A stretch of DNA of 64,000 nt from an uncultured Subdoligranulum sp. GTDB taxonomy: Bacteria > Bacillota > Clostridia > Oscillospirales > Ruminococcaceae. Shown here one piece after another: positions 34,707 through 43,189 of the stretch (position 1 is the stretch's first letter; each line of letters opens with the position of its first letter). Under the pieces are notes generated by a model that had not been told where the DNA came from, ran no database searches, and was given only the letters and a program-made list of their open reading frames with translations. Made by a program: the position numbers and the translations under genes. The stretch is from assembly GCF_963931595.1 (NCBI RefSeq), contig NZ_OZ007030.1, positions 1,294,481 through 1,358,480 on the forward strand. Direction: 5' to 3'.

Positions 34707-35699
34707 TTAACGGCTTCCCTTGTCGTAGGGGATACCTTCCGCCTTAGGTGCCTGCGAATTCTTGGACGTAAAGATCAGAACGATCATCGTAACGATATAC
34801 GGAAGCATCTGATAGAAGTTGGAAACCTCCTTGACGCCTTCGAACTTGGGCAGGAAAGACAGCGAAGAGCTGTATGCTGCAATGACCTTGAACAGCGCAA
34901 AGAAGAAGGAAGACGCCAGAATCGGGAACGGTTTCCAGTTACCGAAGATCATGACCGCCAAAGCCAGGAAGCCGTAACCGCCCACGTCCGAGTTGAAACC
35001 CGACCCGGCAGCCACCGTGTAGGCCAGGCCGCCGATGCCACCGAGGAAACCGGAAATCAGCACACCGGCATACCGCATCTTGTATACATTGATGCCTACC
35101 GAGTCTGCCGCCTGGGGATGTTCCCCACAAGCACGCAGCCGCAGGCCGAACCGTGTCTTGTACATCAGCACGTAGGCCACAATAAACAGAACCACGGCAA
35201 TGGGGGTCGTAAGGTAGAAATACTTAAAAATCAGGTTGTTCCAGAAACTGGGGCCATCCACCGGTGCCAGCCCAAAGGTTTCCCGCGTGATGCGGACCCA
35301 GCTGGGGATCTGGATCGTCGTAAGGCCCTGCCCCTGGATGGCCCAGGTCATGACCACGGCAAAAGCCGGCGCGAACTGGTTCAATGCCGTGCCGCCGATG
35401 GTCTGGTCCGCCTTCAGGTTGATGGCGGCAAATCCCAGAAAGAAGGAGAAAATCATGCCGGTAGCACCCGCAACCAGGATGGCAATCAGCATGGAAAGCT
35501 GCGGATTTGCCGCGCCGAATCCACTCTGATCCAATGCCTGGAGGGTGAAGCAGGCGAACAGCGCACCGATGATCATCATACCTTCCAGTGCAATGTTGAT
35601 GACGCCGGAATGTTCACTGAACATACCACCCAGTGCCACAAGCAGCAGCGGAACCGCAAACAAAACAGTGAGGCTGATAATATTGGCAGCGATCATCAT
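34707..35699 (-). CDS. nupQ: Nucleoside ABC transporter permease (NupQ/YufQ-like)
   Basis: 330-residue branched-chain-amino-acid-type permease with about nine helices. LGGMFSEHSGVINIALEGMM is the hallmark of the BmpA/NupOPQ nucleoside importers. It overlaps nupP by 4 bases. Substrate specificity is inferred from cdd, deoD and pdp in the same block. Confidence 0.88.
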   Translation of the reverse strand: MMIAANIISLTVLFAVPLLLVALGGMFSEHSGVINIALEGMMIIGALFACFTLQALDQSGFGAANPQLSMLIAILVAGATGMIFSFFLGFAAINLKADQTIGGTALNQFAPAFAVVMTWAIQGQGLTTIQIPSWVRITRETFGLAPVDGPSFWNNLIFKYFYLTTPIAVVLFIVAYVLMYKTRFGLRLRACGEHPQAADSVGINVYKMRYAGVLISGFLGGIGGLAYTVAAGSGFNSDVGGYGFLALAVMIFGNWKPFPILASSFFFALFKVIAAYSSSLSFLPKFEGVKEVSNFYQMLPYIVTMIVLIFTSKNSQAPKAEGIPYDKGSR

Positions 35700-36811
35700 T
35701 TGGCAGCGCCTCCTTTCTCTTTACGGCCGGACACCGCTTTTGCAATCACACCGCGCATAAGCAGCGCAAACGCTGCCAGATAAATGATAACTGCAATGAC
35801 GATGTCGATGGTTTCGGAGGAGTACGCCGGCTGCATGGCCGCACCGCCCACCTGGATATAGCTGATGAACAGCGCCGAGAAGATGGTGCCCACAGGATTG
35901 GAACTTGCCAGCAGTGCCACGGGAATGCCGTTGAAGCCCATGCTCAGGATGGCTTTTTCCAGAACGTACTGACCGGTGCCGGCAAGATAGTAGATACCGC
36001 CGCCGATGCCGGACAGCGCACCGGAAATGACCATGGAGAGCACAATGTTGCGTTTGGCATTGATGCCGGCGTACTGCGCTGCGTCGCGGCTGAGACCGCA
36101 GGCCTTGAGTTCATAGCCAAAGGTGGTCTTTTCCAGAACGATCCAGATGACGATGGCAAAGACGATCGTGATCCAGATGCTGATATTGATCCAGCTGGAA
36201 TTGCCGAAGATGGGCGCCAGGAATCCTTTAGGCAGAATGGCACCGGGATTGGCCGCCGACAGGGCGGCGGTACGGTCGGAGTTGGAAGCGCCCCAGGCGG
36301 AAGCCAGCATATTCGTCGTATTGGCCAGAATCAGGTTGACCAGATACATACCGATCCAGTTAAACATGATCGCGGTAATGACCTCATTCACATTGAAATA
36401 GGCCTTGAAGAGGCCGGGGAAAATTCCCCAGATCGCACCGCCGACCGCCGCGCCCAGCAGGCACAGGTACCAGGGCATCTGGAACTGAATGGCAAACAGC
36501 AGTGCAAAGAAGGCGCCCATGGTATACTGACCGGAAGCACCGATATTGAACAGGCCGGTCTTGAAGGCAAAGCCTACCGACAGACCGCACATCATGAGCG
36601 GCGCCGCCTGATACAGCACTTTGCCGAACTTGTCCATACTGCCGAAGCCGGTGGTCATCATGGCCACCATGCCTTCCAGCGAAGCTCCGGGATTCAAGAC
36701 CACCAGCAGCAGGAAGCCGAGGATCAGGCCGATGACAATGGACAGCAGGCTGGCCAGGACACCCACTACGGCCGGGTTCTGCAAAAGCTGCCGTTTCTGA
36801 TTCTTTTTCAT
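35696..36811 (-). CDS. nupP: Nucleoside ABC transporter permease (NupP/YufP-like)
   Basis: 371-residue partner permease. It has a cytosolic KKNQKRQ start, a helix at ~12-40, and AAPLMMCGLSVGFAFKTGLF and NIGASGQYTMGAFFALLFA, typical of YufP. It overlaps both neighbours by 4 bases. Confidence 0.88.
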   Translation of the reverse strand: MKKNQKRQLLQNPAVVGVLASLLSIVIGLILGFLLLVVLNPGASLEGMVAMMTTGFGSMDKFGKVLYQAAPLMMCGLSVGFAFKTGLFNIGASGQYTMGAFFALLFAIQFQMPWYLCLLGAAVGGAIWGIFPGLFKAYFNVNEVITAIMFNWIGMYLVNLILANTTNMLASAWGASNSDRTAALSAANPGAILPKGFLAPIFGNSSWINISIWITIVFAIVIWIVLEKTTFGYELKACGLSRDAAQYAGINAKRNIVLSMVISGALSGIGGGIYYLAGTGQYVLEKAILSMGFNGIPVALLASSNPVGTIFSALFISYIQVGGAAMQPAYSSETIDIVIAVIIYLAAFALLMRGVIAKAVSGRKEKGGAAK

Positions 36812-38346
36812 GCTTTCGCCTCCCCCTGCTTCTTCGCGCCTGCCATATACAGGCCCAGTTCTTCGACAGATGTCTTGTGCGGATCAAACTCGCCCACAAT
36901 CTGACCCTCATACATTACCAGAATGCGGTCAGAAAGATTCATTACTTCGTCCAGTTCCAGACTGATGAGCAGAACGGCCTTTCCTTTGTCACGCTCTGCC
37001 ACGATCTGTTTGTGGATATACTCGATGGCACCTACGTCCAGTCCGCGGGTCGGCTGCACAGCCACCAGCAGGTCCGGGTCCTTGTCGACCTCGCGGGCGA
37101 TGATGGCTTTCTGCTGGTTGCCGCCCGACATGCTGCGGGCGATGGTCTGCGCGCCCTGGCCGCTGCGCACATCGTACTGCTCGATCAGGCGATTGGCATA
37201 GGAAATGACTTCGTTCTTTTTGATGAAGCCGTGATTCTGGAACTGCGGTTCCCAGTAGCGCTGCAGGACCAGATTGTTGGCCAGCGTATAGTCCAGTACC
37301 AGTCCATGTTTGTGGCGGTCCTCCGGGATGTGGCTCATACCATCCTTGGACCTGGTACGGATGGGCGCATTGGTGATGTCCTGCCCGTTGAGCTTGATGG
37401 TGCCGGAAACCACTTTTTCCAGGCCGGTCAGACCATACACCAGTTCACTCTGGCCATTGCCCTCAATACCGGCCACACAGACAATCTCGCCGGCGTGTAC
37501 CGCAAAGGATACGCCCTTCACAGCGTTGTTCTTGTGGACCTTGCTGGCTACCACCAGATCATCCACTTCCAGGATGGTCCGGCCCGGTTCGCTAGGCTTC
37601 TTCTCCACAGCAAACTCCACATCCCGGCCCACCATCATGCGGGAGAGCTCTTCCTTGGTGGTGTTTGCAATTTCCACCGTGCCGATCCCGCGGCCCTTCT
37701 GCAGGACCGTGCAGCGATCCGCCACTTCCATGATCTCATTGAGCTTATGGGTGATGAAGAGGATGCTTTTTCCTTCCTGCTTGAAGCCGCGCATGATCTC
37801 CATCAGTTCTTCGATCTCCTGCGGGGTCAGCACCGCCGTGGGCTCATCGAAAATCAGGATATCGTTGTCGCGGTAGAGCATTTTCAGAATCTCAACACGC
37901 TGCTGCATGCCAACCGAAATATCGCTGACCAGCGCATCGGGATCCACACGCAGGCCATACTTTTCGCTCAGCGCCATAACCTTTTTGCGCGCCGCATCCT
38001 TGCGCAAAAATCCATGCCGGGTATCTTCCACGCCCAGAATGATGTTATCCAGTACGGTGAAGCATTCCACCAGTTTGAAGTGCTGATGCACCATACCGAT
38101 CCCCAATGCATTGGCATCGTTGGGATTGTTGATCTTGACTTCCTGGCCGTTCTTTTTGATAACACCTTTTTCCGGCTGGTACAAACCGAACAGCACACTC
38201 ATCAACGTGGATTTTCCGGCACCGTTCTCACCCAAAAGAGCATGGATTTCGCCCTTGCGAAGTTGCAAACTAACGTCATCATTTGCTTTGATACCGGGAA
38301 ATTCCTTGGTGATGTGCAGCATCTCGATCACATACTGATCTGCCAA
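36808..38346 (-). CDS. nupO: Nucleoside ABC transporter ATPase with two nucleotide-binding domains (NupO/YufO-like)
   Basis: 512 residues (TTG start at 38346, GGGG upstream). NBD1 has Walker [19 protein letters not shown] and [20 protein letters not shown]2 has a degenerate P-loop [14 protein letters not shown] and [15 protein letters not shown]. This double-NBD layout is that of sugar/nucleoside importers (YufO, RbsA). The frame is open further upstream to 38418, but there is no good ribosome site there. Confidence 0.88.
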   Translation of the reverse strand: MADQYVIEMLHITKEFPGIKANDDVSLQLRKGEIHALLGENGAGKSTLMSVLFGLYQPEKGVIKKNGQEVKINNPNDANALGIGMVHQHFKLVECFTVLDNIILGVEDTRHGFLRKDAARKKVMALSEKYGLRVDPDALVSDISVGMQQRVEILKMLYRDNDILIFDEPTAVLTPQEIEELMEIMRGFKQEGKSILFITHKLNEIMEVADRCTVLQKGRGIGTVEIANTTKEELSRMMVGRDVEFAVEKKPSEPGRTILEVDDLVVASKVHKNNAVKGVSFAVHAGEIVCVAGIEGNGQSELVYGLTGLEKVVSGTIKLNGQDITNAPIRTRSKDGMSHIPEDRHKHGLVLDYTLANNLVLQRYWEPQFQNHGFIKKNEVISYANRLIEQYDVRSGQGAQTIARSMSGGNQQKAIIAREVDKDPDLLVAVQPTRGLDVGAIEYIHKQIVAERDKGKAVLLISLELDEVMNLSDRILVMYEGQIVGEFDPHKTSVEELGLYMAGAKKQGEAKA

Positions 38347-38480
38347 ATCGTTGCACGCCCCTTTCCAAAAGCACAGTTTCTTACTTCGTATTATATAGAA
38401 AAAACACCCGATGTACAAGAGAATTTGAACAAAAAGTGCAAGAATAGCTTTGTTTTTTTCTGGTGTTTTATACCATCAGA

Positions 38481-38516
38481 AAAGGCCGCCCCGCAAGCCT
38501 GTGCGGGGCGGCCTTT
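38481..38516 (-). terminator. Intergenic terminator/attenuator after bmpA
   Basis: Perfect 15-bp stem AAAGGCCGCCCCGCA / TGCGGGGCGGCCTTT with a 6-base loop and T-rich flank, between the bmpA stop and nupO. Partial read-through would give more binding protein than transporter, a common arrangement. Confidence 0.8.
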
Positions 38517-38536
38517 ATGAACCACGAAAGATCCTA

Positions 38537-39676
38537 TTAGCCCTGGTAGTCCACGTTCACATTGGTCACAGCCGGGGTCGAAGCGGTGTCGAAGCTGTCG
38601 TCCACGACGAGGGTGCCGTCGACGATTTCCTGGTACAGCTTGTCGTACTGCTCCTGGGTGAACTTGGTGAACTTGCTGGTTTCCATCGGCAGGCCGACGC
38701 AGTCCTCAGCGGCGCCCAGAACGGTCTGCTTGGCGGCGTAGGCATCGGTGAACTTCCAGCCATTGTCCATGGCATCGGTCAGGGCCACGTTGACGGAGTT
38801 GGCAAGGGCCTTCATGGCAGAGGTGATGACGGTGTCAAACTGGCCGGACTGGTCAACGTCAACGCCGATCATCTTGCCGCCGTTGGCCTGCGCAGCCGCG
38901 TCACAGCTCTGACAGACAGGGCCGCCGCAAGCGAAGACCACTTCAGTACCCTCGGAGTACCAACCATCCATCTTGTTCTTGACCTCATCGGTAGCAGCAA
39001 AGCCGCCGGAGTACCAGTACTTGATGTTGACATCCGTCTCGCCCAGTTCCTTGGCAGCGGCGTCAGCGCCCTGCACAAAGCCGTAGCCGTAACGGATGAC
39101 GGCGGGAACAGCCATGCCGCCCAGGAAGCCCAGCTCCTTGTAACCGTCGTACACAGCGGCGTAGCCAGCCAGGTAACCGGCCTGCTCTTCCTTGTAGGTG
39201 ATCAGCGCGGTGTTGGCGGCGGGCTGCGCACTGCCGTCAGCACTCAGGTCGGTGGTAGCAACGTCCAGCGCGAGGAACTGCACATCGGGATACTTGGCCT
39301 GCGCCTCGGCAATGGAGGTGCCGAACAGATAACCGGCCACAACGATCGCCTTGGCGCCGTCATTCACCGCATTGTCCATCTGTTCCAGGCGGGCAGCGTC
39401 GGAGTCCTCGGTGGGACGGTAGTAGTTGGCATTCAGACCGTTGGCTGCGCAGAAATCCTGCACACCCTGCCAGGTATACTGGTTGAAGGACTGGTCATCG
39501 ATGTTGCCGACATCCGTGACGAAAGCCACATCGGTCTTGCTGCCGCTGCTGCTTTCCGCCGTAGCTTCGGTGCTGGCGCCTTCAGAAGCGGCCGCGGAGG
39601 AGGCAGAAGCCCCGCCGCAGGCAGCCAGAGAGAGTGCCATGCAACCGGCCAGAACCAATGCAAGGAACTTTTTCAT
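38537..39676 (-). CDS. bmpA: BmpA/Med-family nucleoside-binding lipoprotein
   Basis: 379 residues. Signal peptide with lipobox LSLAACG (residues ~15-21), a Ser/Ala-rich tether, then the type I periplasmic-binding fold of the BMP (PnrA/Med) family: DVGNIDDQSFNQYTWQGVQD, EEQAGYLAGYAAVYDGYKEL and GVDVDQSGQFD. It delivers nucleosides to NupOPQ. It has its own promoter and is followed by a strong hairpin. Confidence 0.92.
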   Translation of the reverse strand: MKKFLALVLAGCMALSLAACGGASASSAAASEGASTEATAESSSGSKTDVAFVTDVGNIDDQSFNQYTWQGVQDFCAANGLNANYYRPTEDSDAARLEQMDNAVNDGAKAIVVAGYLFGTSIAEAQAKYPDVQFLALDVATTDLSADGSAQPAANTALITYKEEQAGYLAGYAAVYDGYKELGFLGGMAVPAVIRYGYGFVQGADAAAKELGETDVNIKYWYSGGFAATDEVKNKMDGWYSEGTEVVFACGGPVCQSCDAAAQANGGKMIGVDVDQSGQFDTVITSAMKALANSVNVALTDAMDNGWKFTDAYAAKQTVLGAAEDCVGLPMETSKFTKFTQEQYDKLYQEIVDGTLVVDDSFDTASTPAVTNVNVDYQG

Positions 39677-39739
39677 GCTTTTGATCTCCTTATTTTCTGT
39701 TGAACTTCGGGCGGAGCGTCTCCCCGCCTCAATACCATC

Positions 39740-39768
39740 AGTATACCGGATTCCCGACGTTTTTGCAA
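39740..39768 (-). promoter_or_regulatory. Promoter for bmpA
   Basis: Minus strand TTGCAA (39768-39763), 17 bases, TATACT (39745-39740), about 64 bases before the bmpA ATG, just after the second lipoprotein gene ends. Confidence 0.7.
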
Positions 39769-39818
39769 TGGAAAAACCACCGGAAATGCATTACAAATAT
39801 TTAACAAAATGTCTAAAC

Positions 39819-40973
39819 TCAGTTCTGGACTTCCAACGTGACGGAGGGCGTTTCCGGCAAGGTATCCATGTCGGAATAGGTCTCTACCTTTCGGTCACTG
39901 TTGCGCAGTTCTTCATATACGCGCTCATAGTCCTGCTGGGTAAAGGTATTGAACCGCCAGGTGGAACCGGCCAGCGCGACGCTGCCATCGGTGTAGCCGA
40001 GTTTTTCGGTCTGCCCGGCTGCTTCCTGGCTCCAGGTGCTGTTGGAAGTAAAGAATGCATACAGCTGCCGCTGTACCGCCGCATTGTAGCATTTGACCGC
40101 ACTGTCCAGCACACGCTCTCCCAGTGCATTCTGATCCCAGTCTGTGGCAAATACCCGGCCGCCGGTCTGGTTGGCCGCATCCACAGCACGCTGTACCAGA
40201 TCATCTCCATTGGCCAGGATCAACCCGGTACCGTTATTGAACCAGTCGGTCAGACGGGAAACCACCAGGTTCTGGTCGTCGATGTCGCCGGTATACCACA
40301 CACGCATGGACACTTCTTCGCCCTGCTCTTCGGCTGCCGCCTCGGCGCCCTGGAGATACCCGGTGCAATAGCGCACCACATCCGGCAGTTCATCGCTTCC
40401 CACGAAGCCCAGCGTCGTGTAGCCTTCCGTCACTGCCGCATAACCGGCCAGATAGCCGGCCTGCTCCTCCTGGAACTGAACACAATGCACGTTGGACTCT
40501 GTGGTGTATACCGTGTAATCCTCATTGTGTGGCTCTCCGTCAAACAACAGGTAATGCACGCCGGGGAAGTTGGCCTGAATCTGGAACAGAGCCTTCGCCA
40601 TCTCCTCCCCGCGGCAAACCACCAGCGTTGCGCCACTCTGGGCAGCGTTGCGCAGCGCATCCTCTGCCGTATTGGTCTCGCCGTCTCCGTAGGTAAAGGA
40701 CTGCGCTGTATAGCCGAAATTGGATGCAAAGGTCTGGATACCTTTCCAGAGCAGTGCCTCGGCACCGGATTCCAGACTGCTGCTCTCCGCAGCCAGCGCA
40801 ATGACGGAACCGCCAGGCAGCGGCGCCGCCTCGGGATTCGCCTGAAACACGTAGGAATCATCATCCAGAGGCACCGTGAACTGAGGCTCCTCCCGGGTAT
40901 TTTCCCCCGCGGTGCAGGCGGCCAGAGACAAAAGCATCAGAACAGAAAGAAACAGGGCAACAACTTTTTTCAT
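39819..40973 (-). CDS. Second BmpA-family lipoprotein (paralogue)
   Basis: 384 residues from the ATG at 40973 (lipobox LSLAACT near residues 14-20). It keeps the BMP motif EEQAGYLAGYAAVTEGYTTL and ATDWDQNALGERV but is divergent from 38537-39676 elsewhere. It shares the deoD-cdd operon rather than the nupOPQ promoter, so it may offer a second specificity to the same transporter or act as a sensor. Confidence 0.85.
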   Translation of the reverse strand: MKKVVALFLSVLMLLSLAACTAGENTREEPQFTVPLDDDSYVFQANPEAAPLPGGSVIALAAESSSLESGAEALLWKGIQTFASNFGYTAQSFTYGDGETNTAEDALRNAAQSGATLVVCRGEEMAKALFQIQANFPGVHYLLFDGEPHNEDYTVYTTESNVHCVQFQEEQAGYLAGYAAVTEGYTTLGFVGSDELPDVVRYCTGYLQGAEAAAEEQGEEVSMRVWYTGDIDDQNLVVSRLTDWFNNGTGLILANGDDLVQRAVDAANQTGGRVFATDWDQNALGERVLDSAVKCYNAAVQRQLYAFFTSNSTWSQEAAGQTEKLGYTDGSVALAGSTWRFNTFTQQDYERVYEELRNSDRKVETYSDMDTLPETPSVTLEVQN

Positions 40974-40989
40974 GAACAATGGGAACTCC

Positions 40990-41436
40990 TTACATCGAGG
41001 ATTGGGAGGCGGGATTTGTCTCCAGGTTGGCCGGGCCGAATCCATAGGGCAGCAACTCCCCCAGTGTCGTCACAATGTAATCCTCCTCCGAGCGGGCCAT
41101 GATCACCGTAAGGGAAGGACCGCCAAACTCAAACAGTGCCTGCCGGCAGACGCCGCAGGGACCGGTGACCAGCGTGTTGACCTTTCCCTCCAGGCTGCCC
41201 ACAATGGCAATGGCGGAAAACGCCCGCTCGCCTTCACTGACTGCTTTGAACAGAGCGGTGCGCTCCGCGCAGTTTGTGGGGGTATAGCCGGCATTCTCGA
41301 TATTGCAGCCGGTGTATACCTTGCCGTCCCGGGTCAGCAGGGCCGCCCCCACCTGAAAATGGGAGTACGGCGTATAGGCAAATTTACGTGCGGCGAAAGC
41401 CTGTCGGATCAGCGACTGAATCTGTGCTTTTTCCAT
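40990..41436 (-). CDS. cdd: Cytidine deaminase
   Basis: Zn-dependent deamination of (deoxy)cytidine. 148 residues with YSHFQVGAALLTRDGKVYTG, GCNIENAGYTPTNCAERTA (catalytic Glu and one Zn Cys) and TGPCGVCRQALFEF (the two other Zn Cys). It lies 3 bases after the deoD stop and 16 before the BMP paralogue. Confidence 0.95.
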   Translation of the reverse strand: MEKAQIQSLIRQAFAARKFAYTPYSHFQVGAALLTRDGKVYTGCNIENAGYTPTNCAERTALFKAVSEGERAFSAIAIVGSLEGKVNTLVTGPCGVCRQALFEFGGPSLTVIMARSEEDYIVTTLGELLPYGFGPANLETNPASQSSM

Positions 41437-41439
41437 TCC

Positions 41440-42171
41440 TTACTTCTCCAGATAGGCATCCACGCCCAGCGCCACCTTCATCATGGCGGTGAAGCTGGTC
41501 TGCCGCTGCTCCGCAGTGGTGATTTCAGGCGACACAAAGCTGTCCGAGATGGTCAGCAGGCAGGCCGCCCGCTTGCCCAGCACCTTGGCGTTGTGGAACA
41601 GGGCAAAGCTCTCCATCTCCACAGCCAGACAGCCTTTCTCGTCGCGCAGACGCTCCCAGTAAGCAGGCTTTTCATCGCTGGGCTCCCGGTAAAAGACATC
41701 GGCAGAATGGATATTGCCCTCGATCAAGGCAATGCCCTGTGCCGCTGCGCTGGCCTTCAGCGCGGCATTCAGTTCAGCGCTGGGCTTCTGAATGTCGTCG
41801 GTGTCACCGCTCTGAGTGACGGCGTAGTTGCTTTCCGAATAGGCTCCATCCGCCAGCACCACATCAAAGAGCTTGGCCTTGTCGGTATAGGAACCGGCCG
41901 AACCGATGCGGATAATGTTTTCCACGCCGTACTGGCTGTACAGTTCATAGGAATAGATGCCGATGGAGGGCATTCCCATACCGCTGCCCATTACGCTGAT
42001 GGGGCGGCCCTGGTAGGTACCGGTGTAGCCGAGCATTCCGCGGACATCGGTGACGAGGCGGGGATTTTCCAGGAAGGTCTCCGCAATAAACTTGGCACGC
42101 AGCGGATCGCCGGGCATCAGAACGGTTTTGGCAAAATCGCCTTTTTCAGCACGGTTATGTGGGGTAGACAT
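41440..42171 (-). CDS. deoD: Purine-nucleoside phosphorylase (DeoD type)
   Basis: Phosphorolysis of purine (deoxy)nucleosides. 243 residues, hexameric DeoD family: VLMPGDPLRAKFIAETFLEN, SVMGSGMGMPSIGIYSYEL, IRIGSAGSY, and AVEMESFALFHNA with LLTISDSF near the C-terminus (active Asp). It is the first gene of the salvage operon. Confidence 0.96.
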   Translation of the reverse strand: MSTPHNRAEKGDFAKTVLMPGDPLRAKFIAETFLENPRLVTDVRGMLGYTGTYQGRPISVMGSGMGMPSIGIYSYELYSQYGVENIIRIGSAGSYTDKAKLFDVVLADGAYSESNYAVTQSGDTDDIQKPSAELNAALKASAAAQGIALIEGNIHSADVFYREPSDEKPAYWERLRDEKGCLAVEMESFALFHNAKVLGKRAACLLTISDSFVSPEITTAEQRQTSFTAMMKVALGVDAYLEK

Positions 42172-42208
42172 GATCGCACACTCCTTTGTTTTTAAGATTG
42201 GTCCTTAT

Positions 42209-42238
42209 AGTATACCACATTTGGTGCGTTTGTGGTAA
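42209..42238 (-). promoter_or_regulatory. deoD promoter with an inverted repeat between -35 and -10
   Basis: Minus strand TTACCA, 18 bases, TATACT (42214-42209). ACCACA (42214-42219) and TGTGGT (42231-42236) form an inverted repeat across the spacer, a candidate operator for a nucleoside-responsive repressor. The radical SAM gene diverges from the same gap. Confidence 0.5.
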
Positions 42239-42274
42239 AATGAAACGGAAAAAATTGTGAAAGTGGGAGAAACC

Positions 42275-43189
42275 ATGTCCTTACCCCATCACTGCCGTCT
42301 CTGTCCCCGCGCCTGCGGTGCAGACCGGGCCGCGGGCCAGACCGGCTATTGCGGCGCCGATGACCGCCTTATGGTGGCACGTGCCGCCCTTCACCACTGG
42401 GAGGAACCCTGCCTGAGCGGTGCGCCGGACGACACCCGCGGCAGCGGCACGGTCTTCTTCAGCGGCTGTGCGCTGCGCTGCTGCTATTGCCAGAATTACC
42501 CCATCAGCCAGGAAGGAGTGGGGAAAGCCATCACGGTGGAACGGCTGGCCGAAATATTTCTGCGTCTGCAGCGTGACGGTGCCCGCAACATCAACCTGGT
42601 CACCGCCACGCAGTATCTGCCCCAGGTGCGCCGGGCATTGGATCTTGCCCGTGCAGACGGGCTGGTGCTGCCCATCGTCTACAATACCGGCGGATATGAA
42701 ACCGTGGCCGCCGTCAAGGCGCTGACCGGATATGTGGACATCTGGCTGACCGATTTCAAATATGCCGATCCTGCACTGGCCGACCGTCTTTCCGCGGCGC
42801 CGGACTATCCCGCCGTGGCAGAGGCCGCCCTGCGCCAGATGCTTCTGCAGACCGGTGCGCCTGTCTATGACAAGGAAGGCTTTTTGCAGCGCGGTGTCAT
42901 CGTCCGTCACCTGGCACTGCCGGGCTGCGTGCAGGACAGCCGCGCCGTTCTCGCCACGCTGGCCCACCTACAGCAGGAGACCGGTATTCCCTTTGTGCCC
43001 AGCCTGATGAGCCAGTTCACACCTTTTTATAAGGCAGCGGAACACGGTCTTGGCCGGCGCATCACCACCTACGAATACCGGCAGGTCATCGATGAAGCCA
43101 TCCGTCTGGGACTCACCGACGGTTACATGCAGGAAAAAAGCAGCGCCCGGGAGGAATACACACCGCCCTTTGATCTGGAGGGGGTATGA
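42275..43189 (+). CDS. Radical SAM protein, PflA-like (COG1313 type)
   Basis: 304 residues from the ATG at 42275 (GGGAG five bases upstream; a GTG 18 bases earlier is less likely). The N-terminal CRLCPRACGADRAAGQTGYC is a cysteine module specific to this subgroup. SGCALRCCYCQNYPIS carries the CX3CX2C iron-sulfur motif. The role is unknown. The group resembles pyruvate-formate-lyase activases but has no glycyl-radical partner here. The stop overlaps the next start (ATGA). Confidence 0.88.
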   Translation: MSLPHHCRLCPRACGADRAAGQTGYCGADDRLMVARAALHHWEEPCLSGAPDDTRGSGTVFFSGCALRCCYCQNYPISQEGVGKAITVERLAEIFLRLQRDGARNINLVTATQYLPQVRRALDLARADGLVLPIVYNTGGYETVAAVKALTGYVDIWLTDFKYADPALADRLSAAPDYPAVAEAALRQMLLQTGAPVYDKEGFLQRGVIVRHLALPGCVQDSRAVLATLAHLQQETGIPFVPSLMSQFTPFYKAAEHGLGRRITTYEYRQVIDEAIRLGLTDGYMQEKSSAREEYTPPFDLEGV

